Shown here: positions 1-9,329 of the stretch, piece after piece
Layout: the number at the start of each line of letters is the position of its first letter
Numbering within the stretch: the first letter of the stretch is position 1
NCBI RefSeq assembly: GCF_024642105.1
Contig: NZ_JAHEBT010000055.1
Span: 186,001-250,000 of the forward strand
Reading direction: 5' to 3'
DNA from: Flavobacterium sp.
GTDB taxonomy: Bacteria; Bacteroidota; Bacteroidia; Flavobacteriales; Flavobacteriaceae
Length of the DNA stretch: 64,000 nt
Program-made: the position numbers and the translations under genes
The notes under the pieces: generated by a model
What the model was told of the DNA's origin: nothing
Databases searched by the model: none
What the model saw: only the letters and a program-made list of their open reading frames with translations

Positions 1-821
1 ATGACAAAACAAAAGAACAGAAGTATCGTATAGCCCTAAGAACATTAAGAAACCAATTTACTGATTACCCAAGAACTCCATCTGGCGGATTTTGGCATAA
101 AAAAATCTACCCGAATCAGATGTGGTTGGATGGTTTGTATATGGGGCAACCATTTTATGCAAGATTTAATGCTGAATTTGAAAAAGGAGATAAATTGAAC
201 GATGTTGCTCATCAGTTTGAGTTGCTTCATGACCATACATTAGATAGAAAAACAGGGTTGTTTTTTCATGCCTATGATGAGAGCAAGCAAATGGCATGGG
301 CTAACAAAGAAACAGGTACTGCGCCTCATATTTGGTTAAGAGCTTTGGGTTGGTACGGAATGGCGTTAGTAGATGCCTTAGATTATTTCCCTAATAACCA
401 TCCAAAAAGAAAGGAACTAATACACTACTTAAATGAATTGACCATCGCGGTTACTCAATACCAAGATGCTTCTGGATTATGGTATCAAATTCCTAATATG
501 CCAACTAGTGAAGGGAATTATTTAGAAGCCTCAGGTTCATCAATGTTAATTTATGCCATTGCAAAAGGAGTTCACAAAGGATATTTGCCTATCGAATTTG
601 AGAAGGTAGCACTTAAAGGTTTTGATGGATTAATTACAAAGCTTATTCGCGTTGATAATAATGGAGAAGTTCATATCACACAAGTATGTAAAAGTGCAGG
701 ACTTGGTGGAAACCCATATAGAGATGGTTCTTACAAATATTATATGAGTGAAAAAGTAATGACAGATAATTCTCATGGGCTTGGTGCTTTTTTATTGGCC
801 GCTATAGAATTGGATAAATAA
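1..821 (+). CDS. GH105 unsaturated rhamnogalacturonyl/galacturonyl hydrolase, 5' truncated
   Basis: The reading frame is open from base 3 and stops at 821. About 272 residues are visible, and roughly the first 100-130 residues of a normal 370-400 residue GH105 protein lie off the left edge. The recognisable features are FWHKKIYPNQMWLDGLYMGQPF, a W-x-R-x-x-GWYGMAL motif and the C-terminal GGNPYRDGSYKYYMSE block, all typical of the YteR/GH105 (alpha/alpha)6 barrel. The family hydrates the 4,5-unsaturated uronic acid left at the non-reducing end by pectate or rhamnogalacturonan lyases, releasing it as a keto sugar. It lies 24 nt upstream of a GH43 and near a pectate lyase, which fits this job. 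An ATG at 120 is internal and is not the true start. Whether it is periplasmic or cytoplasmic cannot be told without the N-terminus. Confidence 0.88.
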   Translation, partial: DKTKEQKYRIALRTLRNQFTDYPRTPSGGFWHKKIYPNQMWLDGLYMGQPFYARFNAEFEKGDKLNDVAHQFELLHDHTLDRKTGLFFHAYDESKQMAWANKETGTAPHIWLRALGWYGMALVDALDYFPNNHPKRKELIHYLNELTIAVTQYQDASGLWYQIPNMPTSEGNYLEASGSSMLIYAIAKGVHKGYLPIEFEKVALKGFDGLITKLIRVDNNGEVHITQVCKSAGLGGNPYRDGSYKYYMSEKVMTDNSHGLGAFLLAAIELDK

Positions 822-845
822 GTTTTACTCAAGAATATGTATTAA

Positions 846-2459
846 ATGAAAAAAAATATCCAAACCATTTTTCTTGGAATATTGTTTCCTTCATTAGGAT
901 TATTTGCACAGGTTAGCACGACACCATTTAGTTTGATGAGTAAAAAAGGGTTTTATCAAAATCCTATTTTGCATTCAGATTATTCAGATCCAGATGTGAT
1001 TCGTGTGGGAGATACATATTATATGACGGCATCTTCTTTTAACTGTATTCCTGGTTTACCAATTTTAGAATCAACTGATTTAGTTAATTGGAAACAGATA
1101 AGCTATGCCTTGACAAAACAACCTCCGTTTGAGGTGTATGATAAACCTCAACATGGCAATGGGGTTTGGGCACCATGTATCCGATACCACAACAATGAAT
1201 TTTATATTTATTATCCAGATCCCGATTTTGGAATTTATATGGTTAAATCCAAAGATGTACTTGGTCCATGGTCCTCTCCTGTTTTAGTTAAATCAGGAAA
1301 AGGATTGATAGATCCTACTCCTTTGTGGGATGACGATGGGAAAGCGTATTTAATTTATGCTTTTGCTGGAAGTAGAGCCGGAATAAAAAGCATGTTAGTA
1401 GCGTGTACTATGAATTCGGAAGGTATTTTGGCAAATAATGATGAAGTATTGATTATAGACGGACATCAAGATGAGTCTACGATTGAAGGACCGAAGATAT
1501 ATAAAAAAAATGGGTATTATTATATTTTTGCCCCAGCAGGAGGCGTGGCAACTGGTTGGCAAACCGTGTTGAGGTCTAAACATATTTTTGGCCCTTACGA
1601 GAAAAGAAAGGTATTAGAACAAGGCAACACAACTATAAATGGTCCACATCAAGGTGCTTGGGTACAAACGCAAACAGGTGAAGATTGGTTTTTTCATTTT
1701 CAAGATAAAGGGGCTTATGGAAGAATAGTTCATTTACAACCAATGAAATGGAAAGATGAATGGCCGATAATTGGAGCTGACCCAGATGGAGACGGAATAG
1801 GAGAACCTATTTTGACTTATCGAAAACCTAATGTTGGTAAAATTGGTTCTTCAGTTACTCTAAAAACGTCAGATGAATTTAATGATACAAAATTAGGTTT
1901 GCAATGGCAATGGCATGCCAATCCTAAAGTGTATTGGGGATTCCCAAGTAATTTAGGGTATTATACATTAAATTGTATTCCAAAACCTAAAGAAGCAATC
2001 AACCTTTGGGATGTTCCCAATATAGTATTGCAAAAATTTCCAGCAGAAGAATTTACCGCAACAACTAAATTAACATTCAATCCTCGTTTTGATGATGAAG
2101 AAGTTAATTTTGTAATCATGGGTATGGATTATGGCTTAGTTAAAATCAAACAAGTTCAAGGTAAAAACATTTTGTCTCAAGTAGTATGTAAAGCGGCTGA
2201 TAAAAAAGGAATTGAAAGAGAGATCGCTTCGACTTCATTGCAAAACAATTTAGTATATCTTCGAGTAAAAGTAACTCAAGGAGGGATTTGTATTTTTTCC
2301 TACAGTGAAAATGGAACTGATTTTAAAGAAATAGGAGATCCGTTTCCCGCTAAAGAAGGAAGATGGATTGGAGCAAAAATAGGATTTGTTGCTTTGCGAA
2401 ATGGATTTATTAACGATGCAGGAAATGTAAAAATAGATTGGGTTAGATTTAACGAATAA
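846..2459 (+). CDS. GH43 beta-xylosidase/alpha-L-arabinofuranosidase-type enzyme with C-terminal beta-sandwich
   Basis: A 537-residue secreted protein with a signal peptide ending near FAQ22. The five-bladed GH43 propeller covers about residues 35-330. The catalytic triad is visible: base Asp48 in SDPDV, pKa modulator Asp156 in IDPTPLWDDDG, and acid Glu214 in TIEGPKI. Residues ~340-537 form the C-terminal concanavalin-like domain found in exo-acting GH43 enzymes, with EFNDTKLGLQWQWHANP at its start. Family activities include alpha-L-arabinofuranosidase, beta-xylosidase and beta-galactosidase; sequence alone does not settle which. The pectin setting makes removal of arabinose, galactose or xylose side chains most likely. 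It lies 4 nt before the PL10-CE8 gene, so the two are almost certainly co-transcribed. Confidence 0.88.
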   Translation: MKKNIQTIFLGILFPSLGLFAQVSTTPFSLMSKKGFYQNPILHSDYSDPDVIRVGDTYYMTASSFNCIPGLPILESTDLVNWKQISYALTKQPPFEVYDKPQHGNGVWAPCIRYHNNEFYIYYPDPDFGIYMVKSKDVLGPWSSPVLVKSGKGLIDPTPLWDDDGKAYLIYAFAGSRAGIKSMLVACTMNSEGILANNDEVLIIDGHQDESTIEGPKIYKKNGYYYIFAPAGGVATGWQTVLRSKHIFGPYEKRKVLEQGNTTINGPHQGAWVQTQTGEDWFFHFQDKGAYGRIVHLQPMKWKDEWPIIGADPDGDGIGEPILTYRKPNVGKIGSSVTLKTSDEFNDTKLGLQWQWHANPKVYWGFPSNLGYYTLNCIPKPKEAINLWDVPNIVLQKFPAEEFTATTKLTFNPRFDDEEVNFVIMGMDYGLVKIKQVQGKNILSQVVCKAADKKGIEREIASTSLQNNLVYLRVKVTQGGICIFSYSENGTDFKEIGDPFPAKEGRWIGAKIGFVALRNGFINDAGNVKIDWVRFNE

Positions 2460-2463
2460 AAAA

Positions 2464-4488
2464 ATGAGTAGTTTGAAAAGAATTTTAAGTGTTTTTTGTA
2501 TTGTAGTCTCAATCAGTGTTTCGGCACAAGTAGTTGCGAAATCTTGGAAACAAATTATCTCTTCTTCAGATGAAAAATGGTTTGCTTCTGATGAGGCTAC
2601 TCAAATAGCCGAAAATGTGTTGTTATACCAACGAAATATTGGAGGTTGGCCCAAAAATATTCAGATGCAAGCACCTCTTTCGGCTACAGACCAACAAAAA
2701 TTGATTGATTTAAAATCTTCTCCTAAAGATTGTACGATTGATAATGGGGCAACCTGCCAGGAGATGCTATTATTATCAAAAGTATATAAGCAAAATCCAG
2801 ATGTAAGATATAAAAACGCATTTTTAAAAGGTTTAGATTATTTACTTGCAGCTCAATATGATAATGGAGGGTGGCCACAGTTTTATCCTTTAATTAAGGG
2901 GTATTATACTCATATTACGTACAATGATGATGCGATGGTCAATGTTTTGGAATTGTTTAGAGAACTCAAAAACAAGTCTAATGTCTATTTGATAACCCCG
3001 TCTCCAGAAATTGTAGAAAAAGTAAATGTTGCTTTTAATAAGGGAATAGATTGTATTTTAAAAACACAATACAAACAAAACGGACAGCTTACCGCTTGGT
3101 GCGCGCAACATGATGAAAACACATTACTCCCTGCAAAAGCGCGTGCTTACGAGTTGCCTTCTTTGAGTGGAAAAGAATCAGCTCAAATAGCTTTATTATT
3201 GATGTCGATTGATAACCCCAATAAAGCAATTATAAATGCAGTAGAAGGGGCCATTCGTTGGTTTGAGAAAACAAAAATTACCGGAGTTAAAATAGAAACG
3301 GTTATTGACGATGTGACAAAAAAGAAAAATAAAGTTGTTGTTTCAAGTCCTAATTTGGAGGAGCCATTATGGGCTAGGTTTATGGATTTGGATACTAATG
3401 TCCCTTTTTTTTGTGATCGAGATGGAATAAAAAAAGCTACTTTGGCTGAAATAGGTTTCGAACGTCGAAACGGTTATGCTTGGTACACTAACGAACCCAA
3501 AGAAGTGCTGAAAATGTATTCTAAATGGAAAAATAAAATAGCGGCTATTTCTTTAAAAAATGGGGTTAAAAATAGTGTAACCAAAGATGAAAATTATTTT
3601 GTAGTTGATCAAAAGGGCACAGGAGATTTTAAGACTATTCAAGAAGCTATAAATGCATCCAGAGCATTTCCTTATGAGAGAATCACTATTTTGGTTAAAA
3701 ACGGGATTTATAAAGAAAAAGTAAAAATACACTCTTGGAATCCTAAGATTACTTTGTTAGGAGAAAGCAGAGAAGGTACTATTATTACGTATGACGATTA
3801 TTTTAATAAAATAGGATTGGGTAGAAACAGCACCTTTTATACGTATACGATGTTGGTTGAAGGCAATGATTTTATAGGCAAAAATCTGACTGTTCAAAAT
3901 ACCTCAGGTGAAGTAGGGCAGGCAGTAGCCCTAAATGTAAATGCAGATAGAGCGATGTTTACTAATTGTTCTTTTTTAGGAAACCAAGATACATTGTATA
4001 CTTCGGGAGAAGGGACTAAAAATTATTTTAGTAATTGTTATGTCGAAGGAACTACCGATTTTATTTTTGGAGATGCAACGGCTTTATTTGACAATTGCGA
4101 AATTTATAGTAAGAAAGATTCCTATATAACGGCAGCATCAACTCCTCAAGACGCTGCTTTTGGCTATGTTTTTAAAAATTGTAAATTGACGGCAGCTGAA
4201 GGTGTAAGTCAGGTATATTTAGGCCGTCCGTGGCGTATTTATGCAAAAACGGTTTTCATTAATTGTGAAATGGCTAAACATATTAGATCAGAGGGTTGGG
4301 AAAATTGGTCTAAACCTGAAGCTGAAAAAACAGCCTTTTATGCAGAATATAATTGTACTGGAGCTGGATATCAACCGCACAAAAGAGTTATTTGGTCACA
4401 TCAATTGACTAAAAAAGAGTCTGAAAAATACACCCCAGAAGCTGTTTTAGGAATCGAATTTACACATCAAATTCAATCATTTAAATAA
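2464..4488 (+). CDS. Bifunctional PL10 pectate lyase - CE8 pectin methylesterase
   Basis: A 674-residue secreted fusion with a signal peptide ending around SVSAQ. Residues ~22-355 are a PL10 (alpha/alpha) pectate lyase: NIGGWPKN near the start, repeated GGWPQFYP-type helices, a DDAMVN metal-site motif and Arg227 in KARAYELPS, the likely catalytic base. After a linker (~355-375) comes a CE8 parallel beta-helix (~376-665). It carries GQAVAL, GNQDTLY with Asp509, GTTDFIFGDA with nucleophile Asp532, and LGRPW with Arg588. The CE8 half removes methyl esters from homogalacturonan, creating the acidic substrate that the PL10 half cleaves by beta-elimination. Both halves keep their key residues, so both are probably active. 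Unsaturated products would feed the GH105 encoded upstream. Confidence 0.93.
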   Translation: MSSLKRILSVFCIVVSISVSAQVVAKSWKQIISSSDEKWFASDEATQIAENVLLYQRNIGGWPKNIQMQAPLSATDQQKLIDLKSSPKDCTIDNGATCQEMLLLSKVYKQNPDVRYKNAFLKGLDYLLAAQYDNGGWPQFYPLIKGYYTHITYNDDAMVNVLELFRELKNKSNVYLITPSPEIVEKVNVAFNKGIDCILKTQYKQNGQLTAWCAQHDENTLLPAKARAYELPSLSGKESAQIALLLMSIDNPNKAIINAVEGAIRWFEKTKITGVKIETVIDDVTKKKNKVVVSSPNLEEPLWARFMDLDTNVPFFCDRDGIKKATLAEIGFERRNGYAWYTNEPKEVLKMYSKWKNKIAAISLKNGVKNSVTKDENYFVVDQKGTGDFKTIQEAINASRAFPYERITILVKNGIYKEKVKIHSWNPKITLLGESREGTIITYDDYFNKIGLGRNSTFYTYTMLVEGNDFIGKNLTVQNTSGEVGQAVALNVNADRAMFTNCSFLGNQDTLYTSGEGTKNYFSNCYVEGTTDFIFGDATALFDNCEIYSKKDSYITAASTPQDAAFGYVFKNCKLTAAEGVSQVYLGRPWRIYAKTVFINCEMAKHIRSEGWENWSKPEAEKTAFYAEYNCTGAGYQPHKRVIWSHQLTKKESEKYTPEAVLGIEFTHQIQSFK

Positions 4489-4528
4489 TAAATTTACACA
4501 GTTCGTTTTAATCTTAAATATAAATAAT

Positions 4529-5278
4529 ATGAAATTACCCTTTATTTTTTCTGCTATTATATCGTTTAGTTGTTTTGCTCAAAAAAATACCATTTATACT
4601 ATTGGCGATTCTACAATGGCTGATAAAATAAAACCAAATGAGAACCCAGAGAAAGGTTGGTGCCAAGTGTTACCTTCTTTTTTTGATTTGAATAAAGTCA
4701 CGATTGATAATAGAGCTGTTAATGGAAGAAGTACTAAAAGTTTCATTGATGAAAAACGATGGGAATCTGTATATAATTCTTTGAAACCGGGTGATTATGT
4801 ATTCATTCAATTTGGACATAATGATGAAAAAGTGGCTGATTCTACTCGGTATACCAATCCGCATACAACTTATCGACATAATTTAATTCGTTTTGTTACC
4901 GAAACAAGAGAAAAAGGAGGAATTCCAATTTTGTTTTCATCAATAGCAAGAAGAAATTTTAATGAGCAAGGTGTTTTAATAGGTACTCATGGCGATTATC
5001 CATTAGAAACGCGCTTAGTAGCTCAAGAGTATCAAGTGCCATTCATTGATCTAGAGTATTATACAGAAGTGTTAGAACAGTCTCAAGGAGTAGAAAAATC
5101 TAAAGATCTGCATTTGCACTTTAAGCTGGGAGAACATCCGTATTATCCAGAAGGTAAAGAAGATAATACCCACTTATCTGTCAAAGGAGCTACGGCAGTA
5201 GCAGAATTAGCGATAGAATGTATAAAAAAGATAAAAGATCCAGCTGTAAATCAATTAAAAAGAGCCCTTAAAAAGTAA
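4529..5278 (+). CDS. CE12 rhamnogalacturonan acetylesterase (SGNH/GDSL fold)
   Basis: A 249-residue secreted esterase with a signal peptide ending at about FAQ18. All four SGNH blocks are present: GDST with nucleophile Ser28, VNGRSTKSF (block II Gly/Arg), FGHND (block III Asn) and DNTHLS with catalytic Asp212 and His215. The length and block spelling match CE12, the family of RhgT/YesT-like rhamnogalacturonan acetylesterases, which remove acetyl groups from galacturonic acid in pectin backbones. It follows PL10-CE8 by 40 nt, so methyl and acetyl removal are encoded side by side. It could also act on acetylated xylan or other acetylated sugars, but context favours pectin. Confidence 0.9.
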   Translation: MKLPFIFSAIISFSCFAQKNTIYTIGDSTMADKIKPNENPEKGWCQVLPSFFDLNKVTIDNRAVNGRSTKSFIDEKRWESVYNSLKPGDYVFIQFGHNDEKVADSTRYTNPHTTYRHNLIRFVTETREKGGIPILFSSIARRNFNEQGVLIGTHGDYPLETRLVAQEYQVPFIDLEYYTEVLEQSQGVEKSKDLHLHFKLGEHPYYPEGKEDNTHLSVKGATAVAELAIECIKKIKDPAVNQLKRALKK

Positions 5279-5352
5279 TTCTTAACGTCTAATAGAATAC
5301 TTCAATTAACCTATTTCAATCAATTTAATTGAGGAAAATAAAAAATATAGAA

Positions 5353-6537
5353 ATGGAACAAACATGGAGATGGTTCGGCCCGAATGACTCAGTTAAATTA
5401 TCCGATATAGCACAGGCCGGGGCAACAGGAATTGTAACTGCACTGCACCATATTTCTAATGGAGAAGTTTGGGAAGTAAGTGAAATCGAAAAAAGAAAAA
5501 ATACTATTTTGTATAAGAATGGAGTGGATGGAGAATTGACAGGATTGAATTGGTCAGTTGTAGAGAGTATTCCAGTACACGAAGACATCAAGAAGCAAAC
5601 AGGGAATTATTTGCACTATATTGACAATTATAAACAAAGCATTAAGAACTTGGCATCTTGTGGAATTCAGACAGTATGCTACAACTTTATGCCGGTATTA
5701 GATTGGACTCGAACCGATTTGTCTTATGAAGTAGCAGATGGTTCTAAGGCTTTACGGTTTGACATCAATGAATTTACTGCTTTTGATTTGTTTATTCTTC
5801 AAAGGCCTGATGCAGAAAAAGATTATTCTCCAGAGCGAATTCAAGCCGCGACTTTATGTTTTGAGAGACTAACGGCTGATGACAAACTAAAATTACAACA
5901 AAATATTTTAGCTGGTTTACCAGGAGCAGAAGAAGCATATAGTATTCAAGATTTTTTAAAAGTATTAGAGGGTTATAGAAATATAGATGCGCAGCAATTA
6001 AAAGCTAATTTGTTTTTCTTTCTAAAGGAAATTATACCCGTAGCTGAAAGCGTTAATGTTAAAATGGCGATTCATCCGGACGATCCTCCTTATTCTATAT
6101 TGGGATTGCCAAGAGTCGTAAGCACAGAATCTGATTTAATTGATTTACTATCTGTCATTGATTCGCCATCTAATGGTTTTACAATGTGTACGGGATCATA
6201 CGGAGTAAGAGCCGATAATGACCTTGTGGGTATGGTGGAACGCCATGGAAAAAAAATGAATTTTATTCATTTGAGAAGTACGCAAAGGGAATCAAATGGT
6301 AGTTTTTTTGAGGCCAATCATTTAGAAGGAAATGTAGATATGTTCGGGGTAGTAAAAGCAATTATTACAACAGAAAGAGAAATAAATCATTCTATTCCGA
6401 TGCGACCCGATCATGGACACCAAATGCTAGATGATTTAACTAAAAAAACAAATCCTGGATACTCTGCAATAGGCCGTTTAAGAGGTTTGGCAGAATTAAG
6501 AGGTTTGGAAATGGGAATACAAAAAAGTTTGTTTTAA
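5353..6537 (+). CDS. uxuA: Mannonate dehydratase UxuA
   Basis: The protein of 394 residues begins [18 protein letters not shown], nearly the same as the start of Escherichia coli UxuA, which fixes the ATG at 5353. An in-frame TTG at 5329 would add eight unsupported residues. The enzyme converts D-mannonate to 2-keto-3-deoxy-D-gluconate in the cytoplasm. It uses a divalent metal in a TIM barrel, and the family motifs [20 protein letters not shown] and RPDHGHQM are present. There is no signal peptide. It is the only recognisable uronate-catabolic enzyme here, so the companion isomerase, reductase and KDG kinase/aldolase must lie elsewhere. It marks the window as a uronic-acid-polymer locus and is the last gene before a 278-nt gap. 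Confidence 0.96.
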   Translation: MEQTWRWFGPNDSVKLSDIAQAGATGIVTALHHISNGEVWEVSEIEKRKNTILYKNGVDGELTGLNWSVVESIPVHEDIKKQTGNYLHYIDNYKQSIKNLASCGIQTVCYNFMPVLDWTRTDLSYEVADGSKALRFDINEFTAFDLFILQRPDAEKDYSPERIQAATLCFERLTADDKLKLQQNILAGLPGAEEAYSIQDFLKVLEGYRNIDAQQLKANLFFFLKEIIPVAESVNVKMAIHPDDPPYSILGLPRVVSTESDLIDLLSVIDSPSNGFTMCTGSYGVRADNDLVGMVERHGKKMNFIHLRSTQRESNGSFFEANHLEGNVDMFGVVKAIITTEREINHSIPMRPDHGHQMLDDLTKKTNPGYSAIGRLRGLAELRGLEMGIQKSLF

Positions 6538-6681
6538 TTATTTCTGTTAATCAAAATTTGAATGTTCCTTCAATTTAGTTTTTGTTAAATAGTACTATAA
6601 TTCTTTATTTAATAAATTGTTTTATCATCAACTTGAGTGAGTTTTATATCATAAAAAACAGTTGGTCTAATATGTAAAATG

Positions 6682-6725
6682 CAGGAGGGTACAGGATGCT
6701 TTTATTTTTGGTTCACATTATTTTG
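6682..6725 (+). promoter_or_regulatory. Tandem-repeat operator A with downstream -7 element
   Basis: CAGGAGGGTACAGGAT lies at 6682-6697: two CAGGA half-sites exactly 10 bp apart. A TTATTTTG element at 6718-6725 matches five of the six fixed bases of the Bacteroidota -7 box TAnnTTTG and ends 28 nt after the repeat. The same layout recurs at 12100, 32375 and 60506. No -33 TTG box is evident, because the repeat occupies that position, which suggests activator dependence. It lies 119 nt before the beta-helix/RhaM gene. The rest of the 278-nt gap (6538-6815) holds AT-rich sequence with no terminator that I can support. Confidence 0.65.
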
Positions 6726-6815
6726 GTGCCAAATTAGGCGGTTGTATTCCTGTAAAAACATCCGTCCTAATTTACCTAAAAAGGTATTGATTAAATAAAA
6801 ACTAAAGAAATTGCA

Positions 6816-9317
6816 ATGAGGTTGAATGCTTTAAAAAAAACAGTTACGGTTTTATTGATTATAGTTACAGTATTATCTGTAAACGCAGCTGAAATTTGGG
6901 TTTCTCCTCAGGGTAGTGATCTTAATATTGGAACAAAGTCAAGTCCACTAGCAAGTGTTCAAATGGCTTTGCGAAAAGCAAGAGATCTACGTCGTTTGAA
7001 TGATGCATCCATCAAAGGAGGTATTCATATTATCTTGATGGATGGGACTTTCTATTTGAATGAACCTCTATTTGTAAGACCAGAAGATTCAGGTACTATT
7101 GATAGTCCTACTTTAATTCAAGCAGATGCAAATGCGAAGCCCGTTTTGAGTGGCGGTTTGTCAATTACAAAATGGACAAAATCTCTTGCCTTAAATGGGC
7201 TAAAAGCAGGGGTTGTTTGGGAAGCTGATGCGCCTAAAATAGCAGGCGAAATCTTGAATTATCGTCAATTATGGGTTAATGGAACAAAAGCGGTCAGAGC
7301 TAAAAGTACCATTGGTAATCAAATGGATCGCATTTTATCTTGGGACAAAGAGACACAATCCTGTTGGATTCCTTACAAAAATAAATCGGTTGCCTTTGAA
7401 CCAGGAATGGAACTATTTATAGTGCAATGGTGGGCAATTGCTAATTTACGCATCAAAGATATTCAAGTTCAAAAAGATAGTGCTAGACTTTCATTTGAGC
7501 AACCTGAAAGTCGAATTCAAAGCGAACATCCTTGGCCAGCGCCTTGGATTTCTAAAAATAATGGTAACTCAGCATTTTATTTGACGAATGCCCTTTCGAT
7601 GTTAGACGAACCAGGAGAGTGGTATTTGGACAGAAAAAGAGGGAAAGTGTATTATTATCCAAGAAAGGATGAAAATATGACTAGCGCAATAGTTACGGTG
7701 CCTGTCTTGGAAAATTTAGTTCAAATAAAAGGAACCATAGATACCCCTGTACACGATTTTAAGTTCAAAGGAATTTCTTTTGAATATAGTAACTGGCTGC
7801 GTCCTTCTCAACAGGGGCATGTACCTTTACAAGCAGGGATGTATTTGTTAGACGCTTACAAATTAAAAATACCAGGAACACCCAATCAAGCTAGTTTAGA
7901 AAATCAAGCTTGGGTAGGAAGGCCAAGAGCAGCTGTTGAGGTTAATTACGCAGCGAATACTGTTTTTGAAGGGTGTTGTTTTGAACATTTATCATCTACA
8001 GGTTTGGATTTTAACAAAGGGACGAATCATAACAGAATTCAAGGAAATTTGTTTAAGGATATTGGTGGTAGTGCGATTAATTTGGGTGTTTTCTCAGAAG
8101 AAGCATTTGAAGCACATTTACCCTATAATCCAAAGGATGAAAGAGAGGTTTGTTCGGATGAATTAGTAGCAGATAATGTGATTACTAATGTTGCTAATGA
8201 AGATTGGGGGACATTAGGAATTAGTGCGGGATTTGTCAAAAATTGTACAATAGAACACAATGAAATTTCGGATGTTGCTTACTCCGGTATTTCATTAGGT
8301 TGGGGCTGGAATCCAAGTCCGAATGTGATGAGAAATAATAAAATCATAGGCAATAAAATTCACCACTATGCGAAGCATTTACACGATGTTTCGGGAATTT
8401 ATACCCTTTCAGCACAGCCAGATAGTAGGATAGAGGAAAATTATATTGACTCGGTTTATTTGAGTCCGTATGCGCACGATCCTTTTCTATGGTTGTATTT
8501 GTATACTGACGAAGGCTCATCTTATTTTACAATTAAAAACAATTGGATCCCAACCGAAAAGATTCTTAAAAACAATAATGGTCCCGCAGGAAATATTTGG
8601 CAAGATAATAATCCTTATGTGGCGGACGCGATTAAGCAAAATGCGGGAGTTAGACCTTCTTTTTCTCAATTGACAAAGGAGGTGGTTGTGGACAAAAATT
8701 GGGGATTACAAGAACTGCCTGAGTTTGTAGCAATTGAGTTAGTTGGAGATGATTTTGACGTGGCTAAAATAAATTCAACTTTAAAGGGATTTCGAATTGT
8801 TGACCAACAATTGCATCAGTGGCAAAATCATTTGGTAGTTTATGGCAAAATGAATAATCCGCAAAGGGTAAAAAATAAACTGGCTTTAGCGTTTCCAAAG
8901 GCAGCAATTAAAATTTACGAAAAACCAATATACAATTTTGCTAAAGCTGAAAGATGTAAAGAGTCAAAACCGGTATCAGAATGGGAGCATATTATTTTAT
9001 CAGCAAATTTAGTAGATGATGCTAAGTTACAACAAGAATATTTAGATTACCACGCTACTCAGTTTGAGAAATGGCCTGAGGTTGCTCAAGGTTTTTGTAA
9101 TGCCGATTTTCAGCAGTTACAAGTATTCAAAAATGGCAAACAATTAATTCTGGTGATTAGTATTCCAAAAGGAAAAACCTTAGACGAATTGAATCCAAAG
9201 ACGATAGAAAATAATCCTCGAGTGAACGATTGGAATGCTCAAATGAAGCACTACCAAACGGGAATTCCAGGAACAAAACCAGACGAAACTTGGGTGTTTT
9301 TCAAAAAAATAAATTAA
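6816..9317 (+). CDS. Secreted parallel beta-helix glycosidase (GH141-like) fused to L-rhamnose-mutarotase-like domain
   Basis: An 833-residue protein with a signal peptide ending near VNAAEIW. Residues ~25-640 are a right-handed parallel beta-helix. It opens with IWVSPQGSDLNIGTKSSPLA and contains LDEPGEWYLDRKRGKVYYYP, a pattern seen in GH141-type proteins; GH141 includes an alpha-L-fucosidase acting on rhamnogalacturonan-II. Residues ~640-715 form a short alpha/beta module. Residues ~722-833 resemble the RhaM family (L-rhamnose/L-fucose mutarotase): LDYHATQF with His746 at the position of RhaM His22, then KWPEVAQGF, NDWNAQM and a KPDETWVFF tail. The RhaM Tyr41 position reads Phe here and only one of the two family Trp residues is kept. 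The fusion suggests a glycosidase carrying a sugar-binding or anomer-converting partner. Gfo/Idh and symporter genes follow in the same unit. Confidence 0.72.
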   Translation: MRLNALKKTVTVLLIIVTVLSVNAAEIWVSPQGSDLNIGTKSSPLASVQMALRKARDLRRLNDASIKGGIHIILMDGTFYLNEPLFVRPEDSGTIDSPTLIQADANAKPVLSGGLSITKWTKSLALNGLKAGVVWEADAPKIAGEILNYRQLWVNGTKAVRAKSTIGNQMDRILSWDKETQSCWIPYKNKSVAFEPGMELFIVQWWAIANLRIKDIQVQKDSARLSFEQPESRIQSEHPWPAPWISKNNGNSAFYLTNALSMLDEPGEWYLDRKRGKVYYYPRKDENMTSAIVTVPVLENLVQIKGTIDTPVHDFKFKGISFEYSNWLRPSQQGHVPLQAGMYLLDAYKLKIPGTPNQASLENQAWVGRPRAAVEVNYAANTVFEGCCFEHLSSTGLDFNKGTNHNRIQGNLFKDIGGSAINLGVFSEEAFEAHLPYNPKDEREVCSDELVADNVITNVANEDWGTLGISAGFVKNCTIEHNEISDVAYSGISLGWGWNPSPNVMRNNKIIGNKIHHYAKHLHDVSGIYTLSAQPDSRIEENYIDSVYLSPYAHDPFLWLYLYTDEGSSYFTIKNNWIPTEKILKNNNGPAGNIWQDNNPYVADAIKQNAGVRPSFSQLTKEVVVDKNWGLQELPEFVAIELVGDDFDVAKINSTLKGFRIVDQQLHQWQNHLVVYGKMNNPQRVKNKLALAFPKAAIKIYEKPIYNFAKAERCKESKPVSEWEHIILSANLVDDAKLQQEYLDYHATQFEKWPEVAQGFCNADFQQLQVFKNGKQLILVISIPKGKTLDELNPKTIENNPRVNDWNAQMKHYQTGIPGTKPDETWVFFKKIN

Positions 9318-9329
9318 TAAAATAGAAGC

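Noticed and set aside
5329..5352. Upstream TTG start for UxuA
   Set aside because: The homologous N-terminus begins MEQTWRW at ATG 5353; the eight extra codons have no support.
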